A DNA stretch of 64,000 bases from Aurelia coerulea (GCA_039566865.1 CM076955.1:5892501-5956500), one strand, 5' to 3'. Shown: positions 11,644-23,379, numbered from the stretch's first letter. Made by a program: numbers and translations. Notes: generated by a model not told the origin, from the sequence alone.

Positions 11644-12262
11644 TACCGGGTGACCCAGAAAAAAGTGACCCAACGCAATCTGTTATAGGAAAACAGTAAG
11701 TGGCCGATTGAAATATTTCAAATGCTGTTCTGTCACTAAAAGACTAGCCTAAATTACGAGTATTTTTGCAATTTTTTTAGGCACGGTAAAGTTCCCAAAT
11801 TAAGGATTTTGAGGAAAAGGGCAGGCTTGAAATCCTCAAAAACTCGTCAAAAACAGGGGATCGATTTAAAGCCATTTCAGGTCTTCAAAACAACGAGGAA
11901 CGCGTTTCATTTTGCCTGAGAATATCTTTAAATACCTAGGGACTATAATCTTGCTATGAAGACTTCCTACTGGGTTTCCTATTCCCAGGTTGAAATGAAA
12001 CACGCTCCTCGTTGTTTTGAAGATTTGAAATGGCTGTAAATCGATCCCCTGTTTTTGACGACTTTTTGAGGATTTCAAACATGCCCTTTTCCTCAAAATC
12101 CTTAATTTTGGAAATTTACCATGCCGAAAAAAATTCCGAAAAATACTCATAGCATATGATAGTCTTTTAGCGACAGAAAGACGTTCAAAATATTTCAATC
12201 GGCAACTTACTTAATTTTCTGTAACAGATCGCGTTGGGTCACTTTTTCTGGGTCACCCGGTA
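11644..12262. mobile_element. Tc1/mariner-like fold-back MITE (619 bp)
   Basis: TA plus CCGGGTGACCCAG at the left and CTGGGTCACCCGG plus TA at the right. The whole element is close to a 300-bp inverted repeat: AACAACGAGGAACGCG near the middle pairs with CGCTCCTCGTTGTT. No transposase. The 110-aa minus ORF (11866-12198) is one arm of the hairpin. Confidence 0.85.
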
Positions 12263-12317
12263 GTAAACTGGAATAGATAGAAAAATATCTTGACACAATT
12301 GTGAACAGAGAACAAAG

Positions 12318-12775
12318 TGGGAGGTCAATCTCAGTTTCATGAAGGAGATCTTTGCTGAGAAACACAGTCCATATGGGTTAAGAAGCTGCCATAATCTATC
12401 ATTGCATACAATACAAAAGCGCATACAACGTGGTATGACTTGGAAACAATATCATTTCTTGGGTCTAAATTATGGCGGGCACTTCCCACTGATATAAATT
12501 AGTCAAGTACCCTCTTCAGCTTTAAAAGGAGACTCGAAATATGGAGAGGAGAGGAATGCAGTTGTAGATCATTTGTTAGGTTCTTGATCGGATAGAAAGT
12601 TTTTAAAATGCAAACAAGTATATAAATTTGTAGCTAATCAGTCTGTGCCTCGTTTTCCTTCTTAACAAATTTACTTTCTTAGATAGTAGGCTTAAATTAG
12701 CTTTCATTTTATAGCTACATTTACATGTATGCCTATTTTGAATAAACTGATAATGATAAGGATAATGATAATCAA
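12318..12775 (+). pseudogene. Non-LTR RT C-terminus, CxC type
   Basis: Across two frames and one stop (12333-12597) the plus strand reads MKEIFAEKHSPYGLRSCHNL, then LETISFLGSKLWRALPTDIN, stop, then LFSFKRRLEIWRGEECSCRS. These are the hallmark blocks of a non-LTR polymerase tail with a terminal CxC. At least one frameshift and one nonsense codon show it is dead. The 3' UTR ends in GATAATGATAAGGATAATG. Confidence 0.8.
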
Positions 12776-13020
12776 TATCATATATTACCCGCTGTAGATC
12801 GATCTTCCACTGCCAAATTGACTACACTCTCCACAGCTTTCATGGTGATGAACTCTTGTTCAAAGCGAACCAACTAATCTTCCTCCTACTTTCTTGATCC
12901 TAGAACATTACGAAACGAGCAAATATGTTGAGCTGATGGTCTAAGGTTTACACGTCAATGACATGTCCGTATCTAACGACTAATAAGTTGTCTATATGCT
13001 TAATCCTCATTAGATCACTG

Positions 13021-13325
13021 TGCGAAATACATTACAACAACAGCACAAACCTGCTCCTTACTTTTCATAATATATGCAGAGGTCTGAGAAATGACATCAT
13101 GACCTTGTGAGAGCAGTCACGTGATTCCTTCAAAAGCGAAATACGGACTGCGGACTGATTAGTGTGTTTTGCTTGATACGTGTTGTAACGCTAGTGTATG
13201 CGAAATACATTACAACCTGCTCCTTACTTTTCATAATGCAAGCAAGGGTGGGTCTGAGTAATGACGTCATGACCTTCCAAGAGCGGTTACGTGACTTCTT
13301 CAAAAGTAAACAATCGGCTGCAGAC
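13021..13325. repeat. Direct duplication, about 178-bp period
   Basis: TGCGAAATACATTACAAC recurs at about 13021 and 13199, followed in both by CTGCTCCTTACTTTTCATAA, a TGA(C/G)xTCATGACCTT block and a CACGTGA/TACGTGA block with CTTCAAAAG. Two diverged units. Confidence 0.7.
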
Positions 13326-13336
13326 AAATTAAATTC

Positions 13337-13570
13337 TTGTTGAATATGAAGAAAACTGCGTCACGCAGTGCGAAAATGTTACTACATGTCAATATGGCAA
13401 AGAACAGTAGTGGCAAATGTTACCACCAACAATACGAAATTCAGAATCTCTTTGTAAAAGATAAAAAATTGGTCCATGGTCCACGAGGAAAACTGTCCAA
13501 GCAAATTATGCTGCATTTTTATTCCGAACATGGGCTATATGCGATAGATGATTTTATATATCCGTTTTAG
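13337..13570 (+). CDS. Hypothetical 77-aa ORF
   Basis: MLNMKKTASRSAKMLL... to ...AIDDFIYPF. Basic and compact; I do not recognise a domain. It is followed by about 150 bp of A+T-rich sequence ending AATAAATGATAATGATAATA, which looks like a non-LTR 3' tail. The ORF may therefore be a decayed retrotransposon end rather than a host gene. Confidence 0.2.
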   Translation: MLNMKKTASRSAKMLLHVNMAKNSSGKCYHQQYEIQNLFVKDKKLVHGPRGKLSKQIMLHFYSEHGLYAIDDFIYPF

Positions 13571-13718
13571 ATTGCATACTTTGATTATTTGCAAATATTT
13601 TACTTATGCATTCTTATGTAGTATTGTAAATAAATTTTTAAGGTTGGAATTAATTAGCTACTTCTTTTATTTAGCTATCATATGTTTCAATCCAACGATA
13701 AATAAATGATAATGATAA
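13571..13718 (+). mobile_element. Probable non-LTR 3' tail
   Basis: An A+T-rich stretch ending in AATAAATGATAATGATAAT, like the tail at 12750-12775. A mariner MITE has inserted at its very end (13719). Confidence 0.45.
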
Positions 13719-14331
13719 TACCGGGTGCGCCAAAATAAACTATTCACGTTTGGCAGGCCACAATAAATCGTACACTCGATCGATTTTGATGATTTATGAC
13801 TTAATCGTTAGCAGAAAGCCTTAATCAGATACTGGGATTTTTTGCAAATTTCTATCATTTTCAATTCTTAGAGCTAGAGGCGAGTTTCCTAAAATCTTAC
13901 TTTTTGAAAACACTCAAAAACGATCGAAAAGCATCGATCAAGTTTTCTAAATGATCGAAATGAATGGACAAAGAGAGAAGTTGTTCGTGGTGATTTGCGA
14001 TTCAGAAATCGACCAATTGTAATCTGCTATACGAGAGTTCGTACTAAACCCCCAAATCCCCCTAAAATGTTTTCTCTTTGTACATTCATGTTGAATCTTT
14101 TAAAATTTGGTCGACGTTTTTTTATCGTTTTCAATGTTTTCGAAAACGAATATTTTAAGAAACTCGCTTCTAGCTCTAAAAACAGAGAACGGAAAAATTT
14201 ATAAAAAGTCCTAGAATCTAATTCAGGCTTTCTGCTAAAGATTAAGTCATAAATCTTCGAAATCGGTCCAGTGTACGACTTATTATGGCCTGCCAAACGT
14301 GCATGCATAGCTTATTTTGGCGCACCCAGTA
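13719..14331. mobile_element. Tc1/mariner-like fold-back MITE (613 bp)
   Basis: TA CCGGGTGCGCCAAAATAA at the left and TTATTTTGGCGCACCCAG TA at the right, with CACGTTTGGCAGGCC / GGCCTGCCAAACGTG next inward. Long inverted arms run through the element. The ORFs on both strands (13995-14308) are its arms. Confidence 0.85.
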
Positions 14332-14420
14332 GTAATAAAAACACTAATTGTCATTGAGAACTAAACAACTAAGTCACATAGACCTCAATAATGATGTGAA
14401 CTGGAATATACTCTGAACAG

Positions 14421-14712
14421 GCCCTCTTGTTTAGTGACATGAATCCGGATCGTTGGCAATCAAGCTATATTTACATCAACACTGCTGAACATGATAGAAT
14501 AATCATACTCCTTCCGTGAGTCAAACATGGGTGCACCTTTGTTAAGTGACGTGAATCCAGATCGTTGGCAATCAAGCTATATTTACATCAACACTGCTGA
14601 ACATGATAGAATAATCGTACTCTTTCCGTGAGTCAAACATGGGTGCACCTTTGTTTAGTGACGTGAATCCGGATCGTTGGCAATCAAGCTATATTTACAT
14701 CGGCACTGCTAA
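14421..14712. repeat. Tandem repeat, 112-bp unit, three copies
   Basis: GTTTAGTGAC(A/G)TGAATCC starts at 14429, 14541 and 14653, exactly 112 bp apart, and each is followed by GATCGTTGGCAATCAAGCTA. The third unit is partial. Very few differences between units imply recent duplication. Confidence 0.9.
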
Positions 14713-15176
14713 ACAGCTTAGAAGAATGATACTCTTCAAGATAATCTCGAATTTATCTGCTTTGCATCAGTTTTCCTTTGATGCTTATATTTGTCAATAT
14801 ACAGAAGAATTAAATATAAGTCTAAGAATCTTGTTTTTTAAGAAAAAGATTAAGGGAACATGATCTTTGTGTATACTATGCAAATGCTCTTATTTCGGTA
14901 AGCACTTTGAGTTTGTAACAAACATTAACAAAAAATTCATAAGTTCTGGAGAAATCCTCATTGGTCGTCGATCACTTGAACTTAAGATCTTCAAGCAAAA
15001 TTCGAATTAACATCGTCTGTATATCAAAAAATGCAGATCATATAGATATAATAAGATATATATAAGCTACCCACTTTAGATATTTCATATATATTAATAA
15101 CGGCAAGCAACATGTCAAAGTCCGAGTAAGCAAGCGAGGATTCAACTGAGTCAAAATTCTGATCAGTTGATCTGCA
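14713..15176. other. No gene recognised
   Basis: A+T-rich sequence; I see no repeat, RNA gene or domain in it. Confidence 0.3.
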
Positions 15177-16450
15177 TAGCTTCCAAATCTTTAAAAATTT
15201 TGTGTAGATTTATATGATCTATTGCTTTCAATCGAATGGTCTACTTGGGAAGACGAAAGTGCTGACCCTATTGTTTTGATACATTTTGCATGTTTTCAGC
15301 TTTGTTTTGAGCGAATAAATGTTGTGTCTCGCGATGCCAAGCGTATCGTTGGAATTTCTTCTTTTTTCTTTACGGTCAAGCTAATTTGCATATAACGTCA
15401 TTGAAATAAATATTTAGTGCGCATGCGATCTGGAGCCCTTTTTGGGCGATTTCTTGAGGCTCACAACAAAACTTAGCATGTTCATATCCCTAACAAGACA
15501 TGAAAGAAACTTTAGCCTCTTTGCTGCAATTTTGCAGTTGCACTTTTCAAATATATTCAACAACCTTTCAAAATTACAACACATTTTATCCTTCAACTCA
15601 TTTGAGGATCTGAGGTCATCAAATTTCTAAATCGTAAACCAGAAGAGTGAATGACTTCTGCTTGATACCATATTGTACCGGGTGAGTCAAAAAAAGTTTA
15701 CACGTTTGATGGGCTGTGGAATAAAAAGTATGTGGCCAATATTCAAAACTAAGATGTTAATCTATCAAACAAAAGTTAACTTAGCTGAACAAATTTTGTT
15801 TTATAAAATCACTCATCTTTAAGACCCAACAATTAGAAAAATGCCAGTGAGGGGTTTGTATGGGAATCGAGAATTCCACCTTCCTTTCTGGTCCATGATT
15901 TACGTGCTATTGAAATCAAAATTCTATTTCTGAAACTGCCTATTGAATGAAATTTCAATTTCAATGCCAAATAAATCATAGGCCAGAATGGAATGTGCAA
16001 TTCTCGATTCCAACACAAACCCCTTACAGGCATTTTTCTAATCTTTGGGTCTTAAATTTCAGTGATTTACCAAGCAAATTTTGTTATATAAACTAAGTTT
16101 TGACGGATAGATTAACATCTTAGTTTTGAATATCGGCAACATACTTTTTATTCCACAGCCCGTCAAACGTGTAACTTTTTTTTACTCACCCGGTAGACAT
16201 TCATAGACTACAGTCTTCTTGGAAATTGTTGAACGTTTTCCCAAAAATTTTAGAAACTACGAGGGTTTTTAAATTGTTTTCAAATATTTTCTTGAAATCT
16301 CAGAAAAGAAGAAAAACCGTCTAATTCTGCAAATGTTGAAGACTTCTTAAAAGTCCCACGGCTGAATTATAGCCAAACAGCTATAGCTTTTTCAAGTTAT
16401 TCAGTTCAAAAAAATAGGTGATGCAATTTAAAAGTAACCGTTTTAAAAAT
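15177..16450. mobile_element. MITE family A, diverged copy split by a mariner MITE
   Basis: The left part (15177-15675) and right part (16196-16450) join into one family A element: left end GCATAGCTTCCAAATCTTTA, right part with AAGAAGAAAAACCGTCTAAT and the worn right TIR. The interruption falls within TACCATATTG|TAGACATTC, the sequence that is continuous in copies 1-3. Confidence 0.75.
15676..16195. mobile_element. Tc1/mariner-like MITE family N, copy 1 (520 bp)
   Basis: TA CCGGGTGAGTCAAAAAAAGT to ACTTTTTTTTACTCACCCGG TA style ends, then ACACGTTTGATGGGC / GCCCGTCAAACGTGT. The TA target is duplicated relative to the uninterrupted family A copies. The internal inverted arms include GGGAATCGAGAATTCCACC and its partner. 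Other copies: 39510 (half) and 44769. Confidence 0.88.
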
Positions 16451-16689
16451 TTGAAAAATAGACTATTCTGATCAAGCTTGCAAAAGTTCCGGTCGCATAT
16501 TTTATCAAAGTCATAGAAATTAATTGAAGCACGGGAACCGGGTGTACTACCGTATTCAAGGGATGTGGGATAAATCATCAACTGCTTTCAAATAACAGTA
16601 TATGAATTTTGATAAAGAATTTCCAAAATACAGATAATTTATGCCTTACGATTCGCATTTGCTTCGTTGGAAAAAATCTTTACAAAAAT

Positions 16690-16860
16690 TTGGGACCTTC
16701 CGGGTGAGTTAGAAAATGTTGAGATATTTCAAAGCATATGGCTCTCAAGCCATTCATTAGATTCCTACAAACTGATAATAAGTGTGTAGCTAACTTGTCA
16801 GTGTACCATGTTCATCCTCGTTCAACATGTTACAAACATGTTTGAAACAGTACGCAAACA
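16690..16860. repeat. Repeat F fragment with mariner-type end
   Basis: Starts CCGGGTGAGTTAGAAAATG and contains ATTCCTACAAACTGATAATA...GTGTAGCTAAC, shared with 39835-39873 and 50517-50560. Only one end is visible here. Confidence 0.45.
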
Positions 16861-17021
16861 GATATCACGATCCATTATTTACCGAAAGTAATGTTGGCAT
16901 ATATGTTGCTAATAAATATTGACAAGTGAGGAATGGCCTTGAGGACAAAATTGTAAAATATTGACATTGAAAAATTGAAGGATACGAAAATACACAAACG
17001 AAAGCTTGGATCGTATTCTGA

Positions 17022-17474
17022 TATATGCACGTATTTTTTAAAGAAACTATCCATGAGAAACCCAACTCTTAGATCGCTAAACAATTGAAAAACTCCAGCA
17101 GTCGCTGATTAAGGGGGGTGGGCAAATTTGGGCAACTGTTCCCCTTCACGATGAAAACTCAGCTTGGTGCCCCCTTTTTGGCGACAAGAGCGCCCTCATC
17201 CTGACCCTAACGGACTCTTTTTTAACTGTTTCGATCTGAATATGGGGAATGATATAAATCAAGGCGTTATTTAGTAGAAGAAACAAAGGATCCAAGCATT
17301 TTTGCACCCCTTCGGCACGCGTATTGCAGCTTCTGCAATGTTCACAAGGTTGGAAGTAAAACATTAAAGATTGTTTGGAACTCGTACGAAGCTCTGAGAA
17401 CACAAACTCTCATAATTTTATGCTGCTCTCAGTACTGGCTGAAATTCTGAGTTTCTTATAACAAAATACGTGTA
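17022..17474. mobile_element. Fold-back MITE family E, copy 4
   Basis: Left GCACGTATTTTTTAAAGAAA, right AGTTTCTTATAACAAAATAC then GTGTA. The first 80 bp follow copies 2 and 3 (CCCAACTCTTAGATCGC). The middle (17105-17400) is unlike them and may be an insertion or a replaced core. Confidence 0.6.
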
Positions 17475-19389
17475 CTCAACGACTTTCTTAGGGCACCATT
17501 GAGAGTTCGAGTTGTTGAGTTATCGAGGTTCAAATGTGACGCCCATTTTTTCTTATATTCCAAAGCATGCTGTAATCATATAACCAAGTTAGGGCAAGTA
17601 GTCAGGTTGTGTCAAAATATTGTAAAACAGTGGCCAGGTGCATTTGATCAGATTAGCTTGAAATCCTTCTTGCAGAAACTTTCCAAGACGAAATTTTCTA
17701 TTTAATCGGATTGAGTTAACAGGACATATGTAATTGAATTACTTTGTAACCAAGGAATTTTGATTAAAGCAAAAGAAGCTAGAAATTGGAGAAATGCTAA
17801 AACTCATAGTCTGGCAATAATTACTCTTGGAAAGTTACTTTTGGGTGTGTCAAAGAAGTGCCGGGTGTCCCAAAAAAGCTTCCCTTTTTGAAACAGATCT
17901 AGAAAAACGACCATTGTCTCATTTTGAGCGATTTAAAAAGGCATATAACTTTGGAGATATTTCGAACATAGGGCTCAAATCTTTAAAAAGGTTGGTGTTA
18001 TTACAGCAATCGTTGAAATAAATAGCTTGGAAGGAACATAGGGTTTTTGCTGTAAATCTACAGTGGAAATTTATTGATGTCTTGATTGGTTTCAAAATGA
18101 TTGGTTTCATTGCATTTCAAATGCTGCACTACCATTAAAATGTGTTTCTTGTGTCCTTGGCGAAGCTCTAAAATCTTGCAGGACTCAATCTTTCATCTGA
18201 AATCGTAGATTATAGATCTCGGGCTCAAAAATATCATGTTTGGTGGAATACTATTGCTCAAAATAAGGTTTTTCAAGAAATGAACTCATCGTATATCCCC
18301 AAGAAGAAGAACAATGATGGCATATCAAAGTCATTGGGTCTTTTACACATATAAATGAAACAAAATTTAATGATCAGTAATTTAATAAAAGTTTGATGAC
18401 TTTTCAAAGGTGCGAGTTTTGTTTTCATCACCCCCGATATGATCTTCCTAAAAGCCGGCACCTACATTAAAAAGGTAGGTAGCAAGGATTAATTTGGAAA
18501 ACAAAAGATTCATCTCTCAAATATCACCACGCGATTCGTCGTTCTGAAGAATAGATTTCAAACCTCTGTGCACACTCTGCTAAATCAGGCAACTCGCTTT
18601 TGTCGGAGAGCTGAAAGTTTTGTTCTCCAGAATTCTTGTTCCATGGAGAAAACTTTGCTTGTCTTATCTATTTGGAATCTTCTGTCATCCTTTACTACTG
18701 GTTCAAAAATTCACCGCACACTGTTTATCACCCAGAAACTGTTGCAATTAAAAACGATTGCAAGTAAAGATTATCACCCTGTAGTTAGGCAAGAATTTAC
18801 CGCCAGACAATCACTACGGCGCCATTCCTAGAAGTTCTAACTCCAAAATCAGTTCTTAGTGATAATCCGTTCCTCGTCAATTTATCTGGTAACTCTCGAA
18901 TTTGATTAAGGAAGGTTTTTGTCTTGGCAATGAAAAATTAAACTGTTTTAATAAGATACAGCAATGTACTTTGTGATTTTGGCAAACCACCTCATTAAGA
19001 AAAATCTTCTATCTTGTTTCCCAGAGGACTTAACAAGACAATGGTGGTGAGATTCAAGATTTTGTGTTCTACTTCAGCGGTTGGAGGTTGTGATCTTCTC
19101 AGGCCTCTGGGGATATGGTTTTGTTATTTTGCTGACTATGTTTTGCTTCACTTCTTCATTCTTGATTCTAAGGTGACCGATTTTTTCGCTTAATGATTAT
19201 TTAGTTTCAATTTTTCACTTTATGGTTAGCATTTTCAACTTTTGATGGCGTTTTCGTAATCACATGCGTACATTATGTTGCATGACGAACTATTCTAAGC
19301 ATTCTTTCGTAATCTCACCCATATGATTTGTAAATTCAATTCAATTCAATTTCATAATAATAACTTGCTACAATTCAACACTTCAGTAT
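17475..19389. other. No gene recognised; one mariner-type end
   Basis: At 17861 the left TIR CCGGGTGTCCCAAAAAAGCT appears with no right partner that I can find, so this is a truncated MITE. The plus-strand ORF at 18568-18831 (87 aa) has no recognisable domain. The rest shows nothing I can name. Confidence 0.35.
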
Positions 19390-20400
19390 TTTTTCTCGGT
19401 ATTTCATTCATTTATAGGAGGGTGACCCTTAAGCAGACGCTGATTTACAAAGGGCACTCCGTCAAAAGTCTTACAATTTAAGGAATATACTATTAAAATG
19501 ATTACAATATATGATTTTAAAACGAAAATTTTAGAATAAAAACTGTTGGAAATATGATTTCCTAAATAGTTGTTTTAAAATTATTGAGTTTTCGGCTTGT
19601 TTGGACTGAGCTCTGAGAGGCTGTTCCAGTATTTTACTCCTCTCAATGAAAAACATCTTTGACCATTTCCACTTTTCGTTAATGTCAAATTTAGGTCAGT
19701 AGAAGTATTTCGGAGGGTGTGAAGGGAGCCCTGCGAGTGTCTCGAGAAATGTTCGGTCAAATATTGAGGAGCAAGACCATTTAATTCCTTAAATACCTTG
19801 ATTTTGGTCTCAGAAGCCAGAAGCAATCAATTCCTCAATTGTTTGCCAACAAAGATTTTTAATAAGGGGTACGGCTGAGGCATCAAAGCGACTACCAGTG
19901 ATTATTCTAGCATCCCTGTTTTGGACTGTTTTGTGGAACTAAGCAACCCCAAACAGAGCAACATAGTATCGAAAATGCGGGTCCACAATATGTCTGTACA
20001 CATGAATCAAAGAAGTCGAAGGGACGAGGCTCTTCGCATGTTTAAGAAAACAAATAGCCCTCGAAACGTTCGACGCGACATATTCAATGTGTTCCTTCTA
20101 ATCCAGGGTTTGATTAATTTGTACGCCAAGGTAGTTTGTCTATTCAACTACCTCTAAACTATCTTCTTCAACGTTAAGACCCTATTCTCCATTCGATTTT
20201 TTTTAGGGAATTCTGTTTAAATTTGGAGCAAATGAGCATAGAGTGAGTTTTTGAGACGTTTACCGACATTTCATTTCCCTTTAACCAAGATTCAAGACTC
20301 TTGAGATCATTCTTCATAGCCACATTCAGCTGAGTCCAATCCTTAGATTTATAACAAAGGCTCTGGTATTGTCAGCATACTTGAACACAGTTGAGCTCTG
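19390..20400 (-). pseudogene. Decayed non-LTR (L2/CR1-like) reverse transcriptase
   Basis: Reading minus from about 20400: FKYADN (the YADD motif with the last D changed to N), then a frameshift, then DLKSLESWLKGNEMSVNVSK and HSMLICSKF, all typical of the RT palm/thumb region. Further down, 19826-19581 gives KVFKELNGLAPQYLTEHFSR and RCFSLRGVKYWNSLSE, the usual C-terminal part. Many stops lie between. The 3' UTR ends near 19390-19420. The N-terminal part is missing. Confidence 0.8.
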
Positions 20401-20579
20401 AACATGGACACACTAATAATAGGAGCGTCGTTAGACTTTTCAATACAGCAAATAAATGTTGATAAATTGCGTAGCTCCTCGCAATTCGAGTGGAAGACAT
20501 TAGACATTTAGTAAATCCTAATGAAAGTAAAAATTGTTGACCTTTTATGCTCTCCACTCGTTCTCGATGATGCAAGGTG

Positions 20580-20870
20580 CTCTTGATAGAGCGTTAACGA
20601 CCTCGGGGGCCATCACGAGTTCTATTCGAGGGATTCAGTCAGAGAAACCTTTGGGGGACCGATCTGCGCAGTACCTTAAAAGAGAAATTAAGTATTGAAA
20701 TTTTTCATGCAACTGTAGACTGTGTAAAACTTTTATTGTAAATTTAGGTTACATTTAGGTTACACTTTGGTATTTATTGATAATAGTTGGCATTAATTAG
20801 CCTAGTGCTATGCACTACGCCAACCTTAAACAAAGTGATTATTTTTATAGATTATTATCATTATATCAAA
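20580..20870 (+). mobile_element. Possible non-LTR 3' end
   Basis: An open frame (LWGTDLRSTLKEKLSIEIFH) runs to a stop near 20742. After it come a doubled TTAGGTTACA/CTTT segment, GTGCTATGCACTACGCCAAC and an ATTATTATCATTAT tail. The tail form fits a non-LTR 3' end; the reading frame is too short to prove it. Confidence 0.35.
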
Positions 20871-21224
20871 ATCTGACAATCCTTGAACCAAAAATACACA
20901 ATTCTATGATATACAGATTTCAATTATTCTCTTTAGTGTAGGAGATTGTCCAAGTCATTACAAAATGCATTGCAATTCGATCTATGAAATTGTGTCCTCT
21001 TAGAGATTTGAAATAAATATCCAAGATTGTTTTGATGGCTAATTTACAGGCACCTAAAAGTATCATATTTGCGGCATAGCCACAACGATATTCAAGTTGA
21101 ATCCAAAACTTGCACTATCTGTCGAGATGTCGAAAGTCGAGATCAGATAGGCCAACCTATTAGGACCTATCAGAAAAATTGAATCAAGAATGTAAATTTT
21201 GTAAACACTGATAGTTCCGTGTTA
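20871..21224. other. No gene recognised
   Basis: Nothing identifiable; it grades into the degenerate minisatellite that follows. Confidence 0.3.
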
Positions 21225-21720
21225 CTCACCCAACTGTATGAAATGCTTCAAATCATATCTGTTGTGTGGAATACTATTTTGGACATCTGTCACATGCATT
21301 GCGGCAACTGAGGTCTATCACATGAATACTACAATTGATCGCAATTGATATCTTTGCATAAAATGTCTCTCTTGATACGTAATGTATGGAATACTACAGT
21401 TGATGTGTGTCTTACGGAATGCTTCAATGGATCTCTGTTTCATGTGATCTTACAATCTATATCTGCTGTGTAGATTCATATCGTAAAATCTAACACATGA
21501 CTTTGAATGCTACAACAGATGTCTGGCACAGCGTACGATATGCTTGAGTTAATGTATGTTTCATGAAATAATGCCACTAAGATCTGCTATGTATGATCTG
21601 CTAAGCACACCCTGTCAAATCACATGGAATCCTTCATCTGATTTCTATTAAGATCTAATGCTACATAAAAATACATCAACTGATATCTCTCACATGGGAA
21701 GCTACACAAGATGTCTTGAA
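21225..21720. repeat. Degenerate minisatellite, about 33-37 bp unit
   Basis: Irregular repeats of the form GAATACTACAATTGAT-TCTG-ACATG (for example 21268, 21325, 21389, 21480) recur roughly every 33-37 bp with heavy divergence. Non-coding. Confidence 0.5.
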
Positions 21721-21929
21721 CAATTTTGGAAGTATATTTGATTTAGTTAACAGTATGGAAGAAATTGTTCATTGGTCGATAGAAATATGTGTCAAATTTA
21801 TCGATGAACTGTGAAACATTGGAAACAAAAAGTCAAGTTTGTTGTTAAGTCTGTTTACAAACGAACTGAGCTCTGGTTGTGATATCGGTCAAAAAAGGAT
21901 AATCCCTTCTTTGCTGAGAAAACATTGTT

Positions 21930-22720
21930 CTTGGGAAGGATTAAGAAACATTCTTCTTCTGACGACTTTACACATCCGACAGAAGCAGAACGAAGAAAAT
22001 ACTACCAGATAGCAGAACCATTGTAATTCAGTTAAATATATTAGCCGTAAAGCGAAATAAGTGCATGAAATGCTATAAGCAGAGAGAGAAGCATCATTGA
22101 GATTTCTATCATTATCTGACTGACGTTTCAAGAACGAGGCAATATAATAATCCCGCCAATCCCATGGCTAATCGCACAATTCCCGCGGTTTTCCAGCAGT
22201 CTTGTATGATACGATACAAGGACGCGTTTCTGTCGCCACAGCAACTGCTTTAGGCCAGTGATATTTACAATGAATTCAAGCGACATAGCAGTAACAAAAT
22301 GTATTTGACTAAACGATATAAGTCAAAATTAGAAGCTGTCAGGTAATGAAACTCATACTAACCGGTTTGTAGTTGTACAGGAAAATATAAAGCCCTCTGT
22401 CTTTAATGCACAGACCTCACAAGCTCGGTCTGTTCTTTCAAGACCTCAGACTTTATATTTTCCTGTACAACAAAAAACCGGTTAGTATGCGTATATTATA
22501 AACAGCTTTTCTATAAAGTCATAAAGCTCCTCTTGTGACGACTCTACACATCCAAAAGAAGCAGAGCGAAGAAAATACTACCAGATAGCACAACCAGAGA
22601 GAAGCATGATTGAGATTTCTAGATTATAAGCAGCTCTTCTTTAAAGCTCTAATTAGAAATCTCTTCTTGTGACGACTTTACGTCCAAAATAGAAGCAGAA
22701 CGGAGAAAATACTGAGAGAG
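21930..22720. repeat. Three dispersed direct copies of a 60-70 bp block
   Basis: A block of TGACGACT(T/C)TAC, ACATCC, AGAAGCAGA(A/G)CGAAGAAAAT and ACTACCAGATAGCA occurs at about 21960, 22537 and 22668 (third shortened). Other shared text (GAGAGAAGCATGATTGAGAT) lies between. At 22160-22280 a block (CCCGCGGTTTTCC, CAACTGCTTTAGGCC) is also related to 56090-56210. Confidence 0.6.
22349..22488. mobile_element. Small fold-back element, about 140 bp
   Basis: CATACTAACCGGTTTGTAGT and TTGTACAGGAAAATATAAAG on the left pair with CTTTATATTTTCCTGTACAA and AAAAACCGGTTAGTATG on the right. A clear stem with a loop of roughly 60 bases. No target duplication identified. Confidence 0.75.
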
Positions 22721-22789
22721 AGAGTTGAAGTTTAAAACAGATGGTAGCACGATCGAGATTTCTAGGTTATAAACTGCACAGGACTCAAA

Positions 22790-23053
22790 ATCTGTTAAAT
22801 CTTTGAAAAGGTGGGTGTAAATTCCGTTACATTTGTCTATGAATTGCAAAGTGCAAATAACAAAGTACAAACAGCAAACTGCAAACAGCAAAGTGCAAAT
22901 AGCAAAGTGCAAATAGCAAAGAACAAATAGCAAAGTGCAAACAGCAAAGTACAAACAGCAAAGAACAAATAGCAAAGTGCAAACCTGTCAAGTGCTTTAA
23001 TTCAAAGAAAAATGTAAGGGAAGCTTAACACACCTTTTCAAAGATTTGAGCCC
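22790..23053. mobile_element. Fold-back element with 14-bp minisatellite core
   Basis: The left end CAAATCTTTGAAAAGGTGGG-type and right end CACCTTTTCAAAGATTTGAG are inverted and resemble worn family A TIRs. Between them (about 22845-22985) about ten units of CAAAGTGCAAATAG / CAAAGTACAAACAG occur. The minus-strand ORF here is only the minisatellite translated as repeats of CTLLFVLCYLHFA type. Confidence 0.65.
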
Positions 23054-23379
23054 TACAGTATGCTAACACAGAACTGAAGCCAATTGGGGTAGCAACGGGC
23101 AGAACGCCCCCTTAGAAGACTATTTGTTAGAAATCTTACTCTACGTGTCAGATCTTTATGATTGAAAAATCCACTTTTGGAAGAAGTTGTTGGAGAAATT
23201 ATGCACATGAATTTATCAACGCGACAGAGTAAATTCTGGAAGGCATTATTGAATCTATGGCATATTTTTTAAAAATATTGACTAATTGTGTGGGCTGCAA
23301 GGTTGGACGGCTATGGCTATTGTCACATTGCGTCCCTTCTGATTTATCAACCCATGAAGGATTAACGTGACAGTCAGGT

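Noticed and set aside
11866..12198. 110-aa minus-strand ORF with basic residues
   Set aside because: Lies entirely in one arm of a mariner-like palindromic MITE and has no domain.
14421..14712. Possible gene duplication (ORF 14639-14863)
   Set aside because: The 112-bp unit is not a multiple of three and the frame is not kept between units.
22649..22975. 108-aa ORF with CTLLFVLCYLHFA repeats resembling a membrane protein
   Set aside because: A direct translation of the 14-bp minisatellite; hydrophobicity is a by-product of the repeat.
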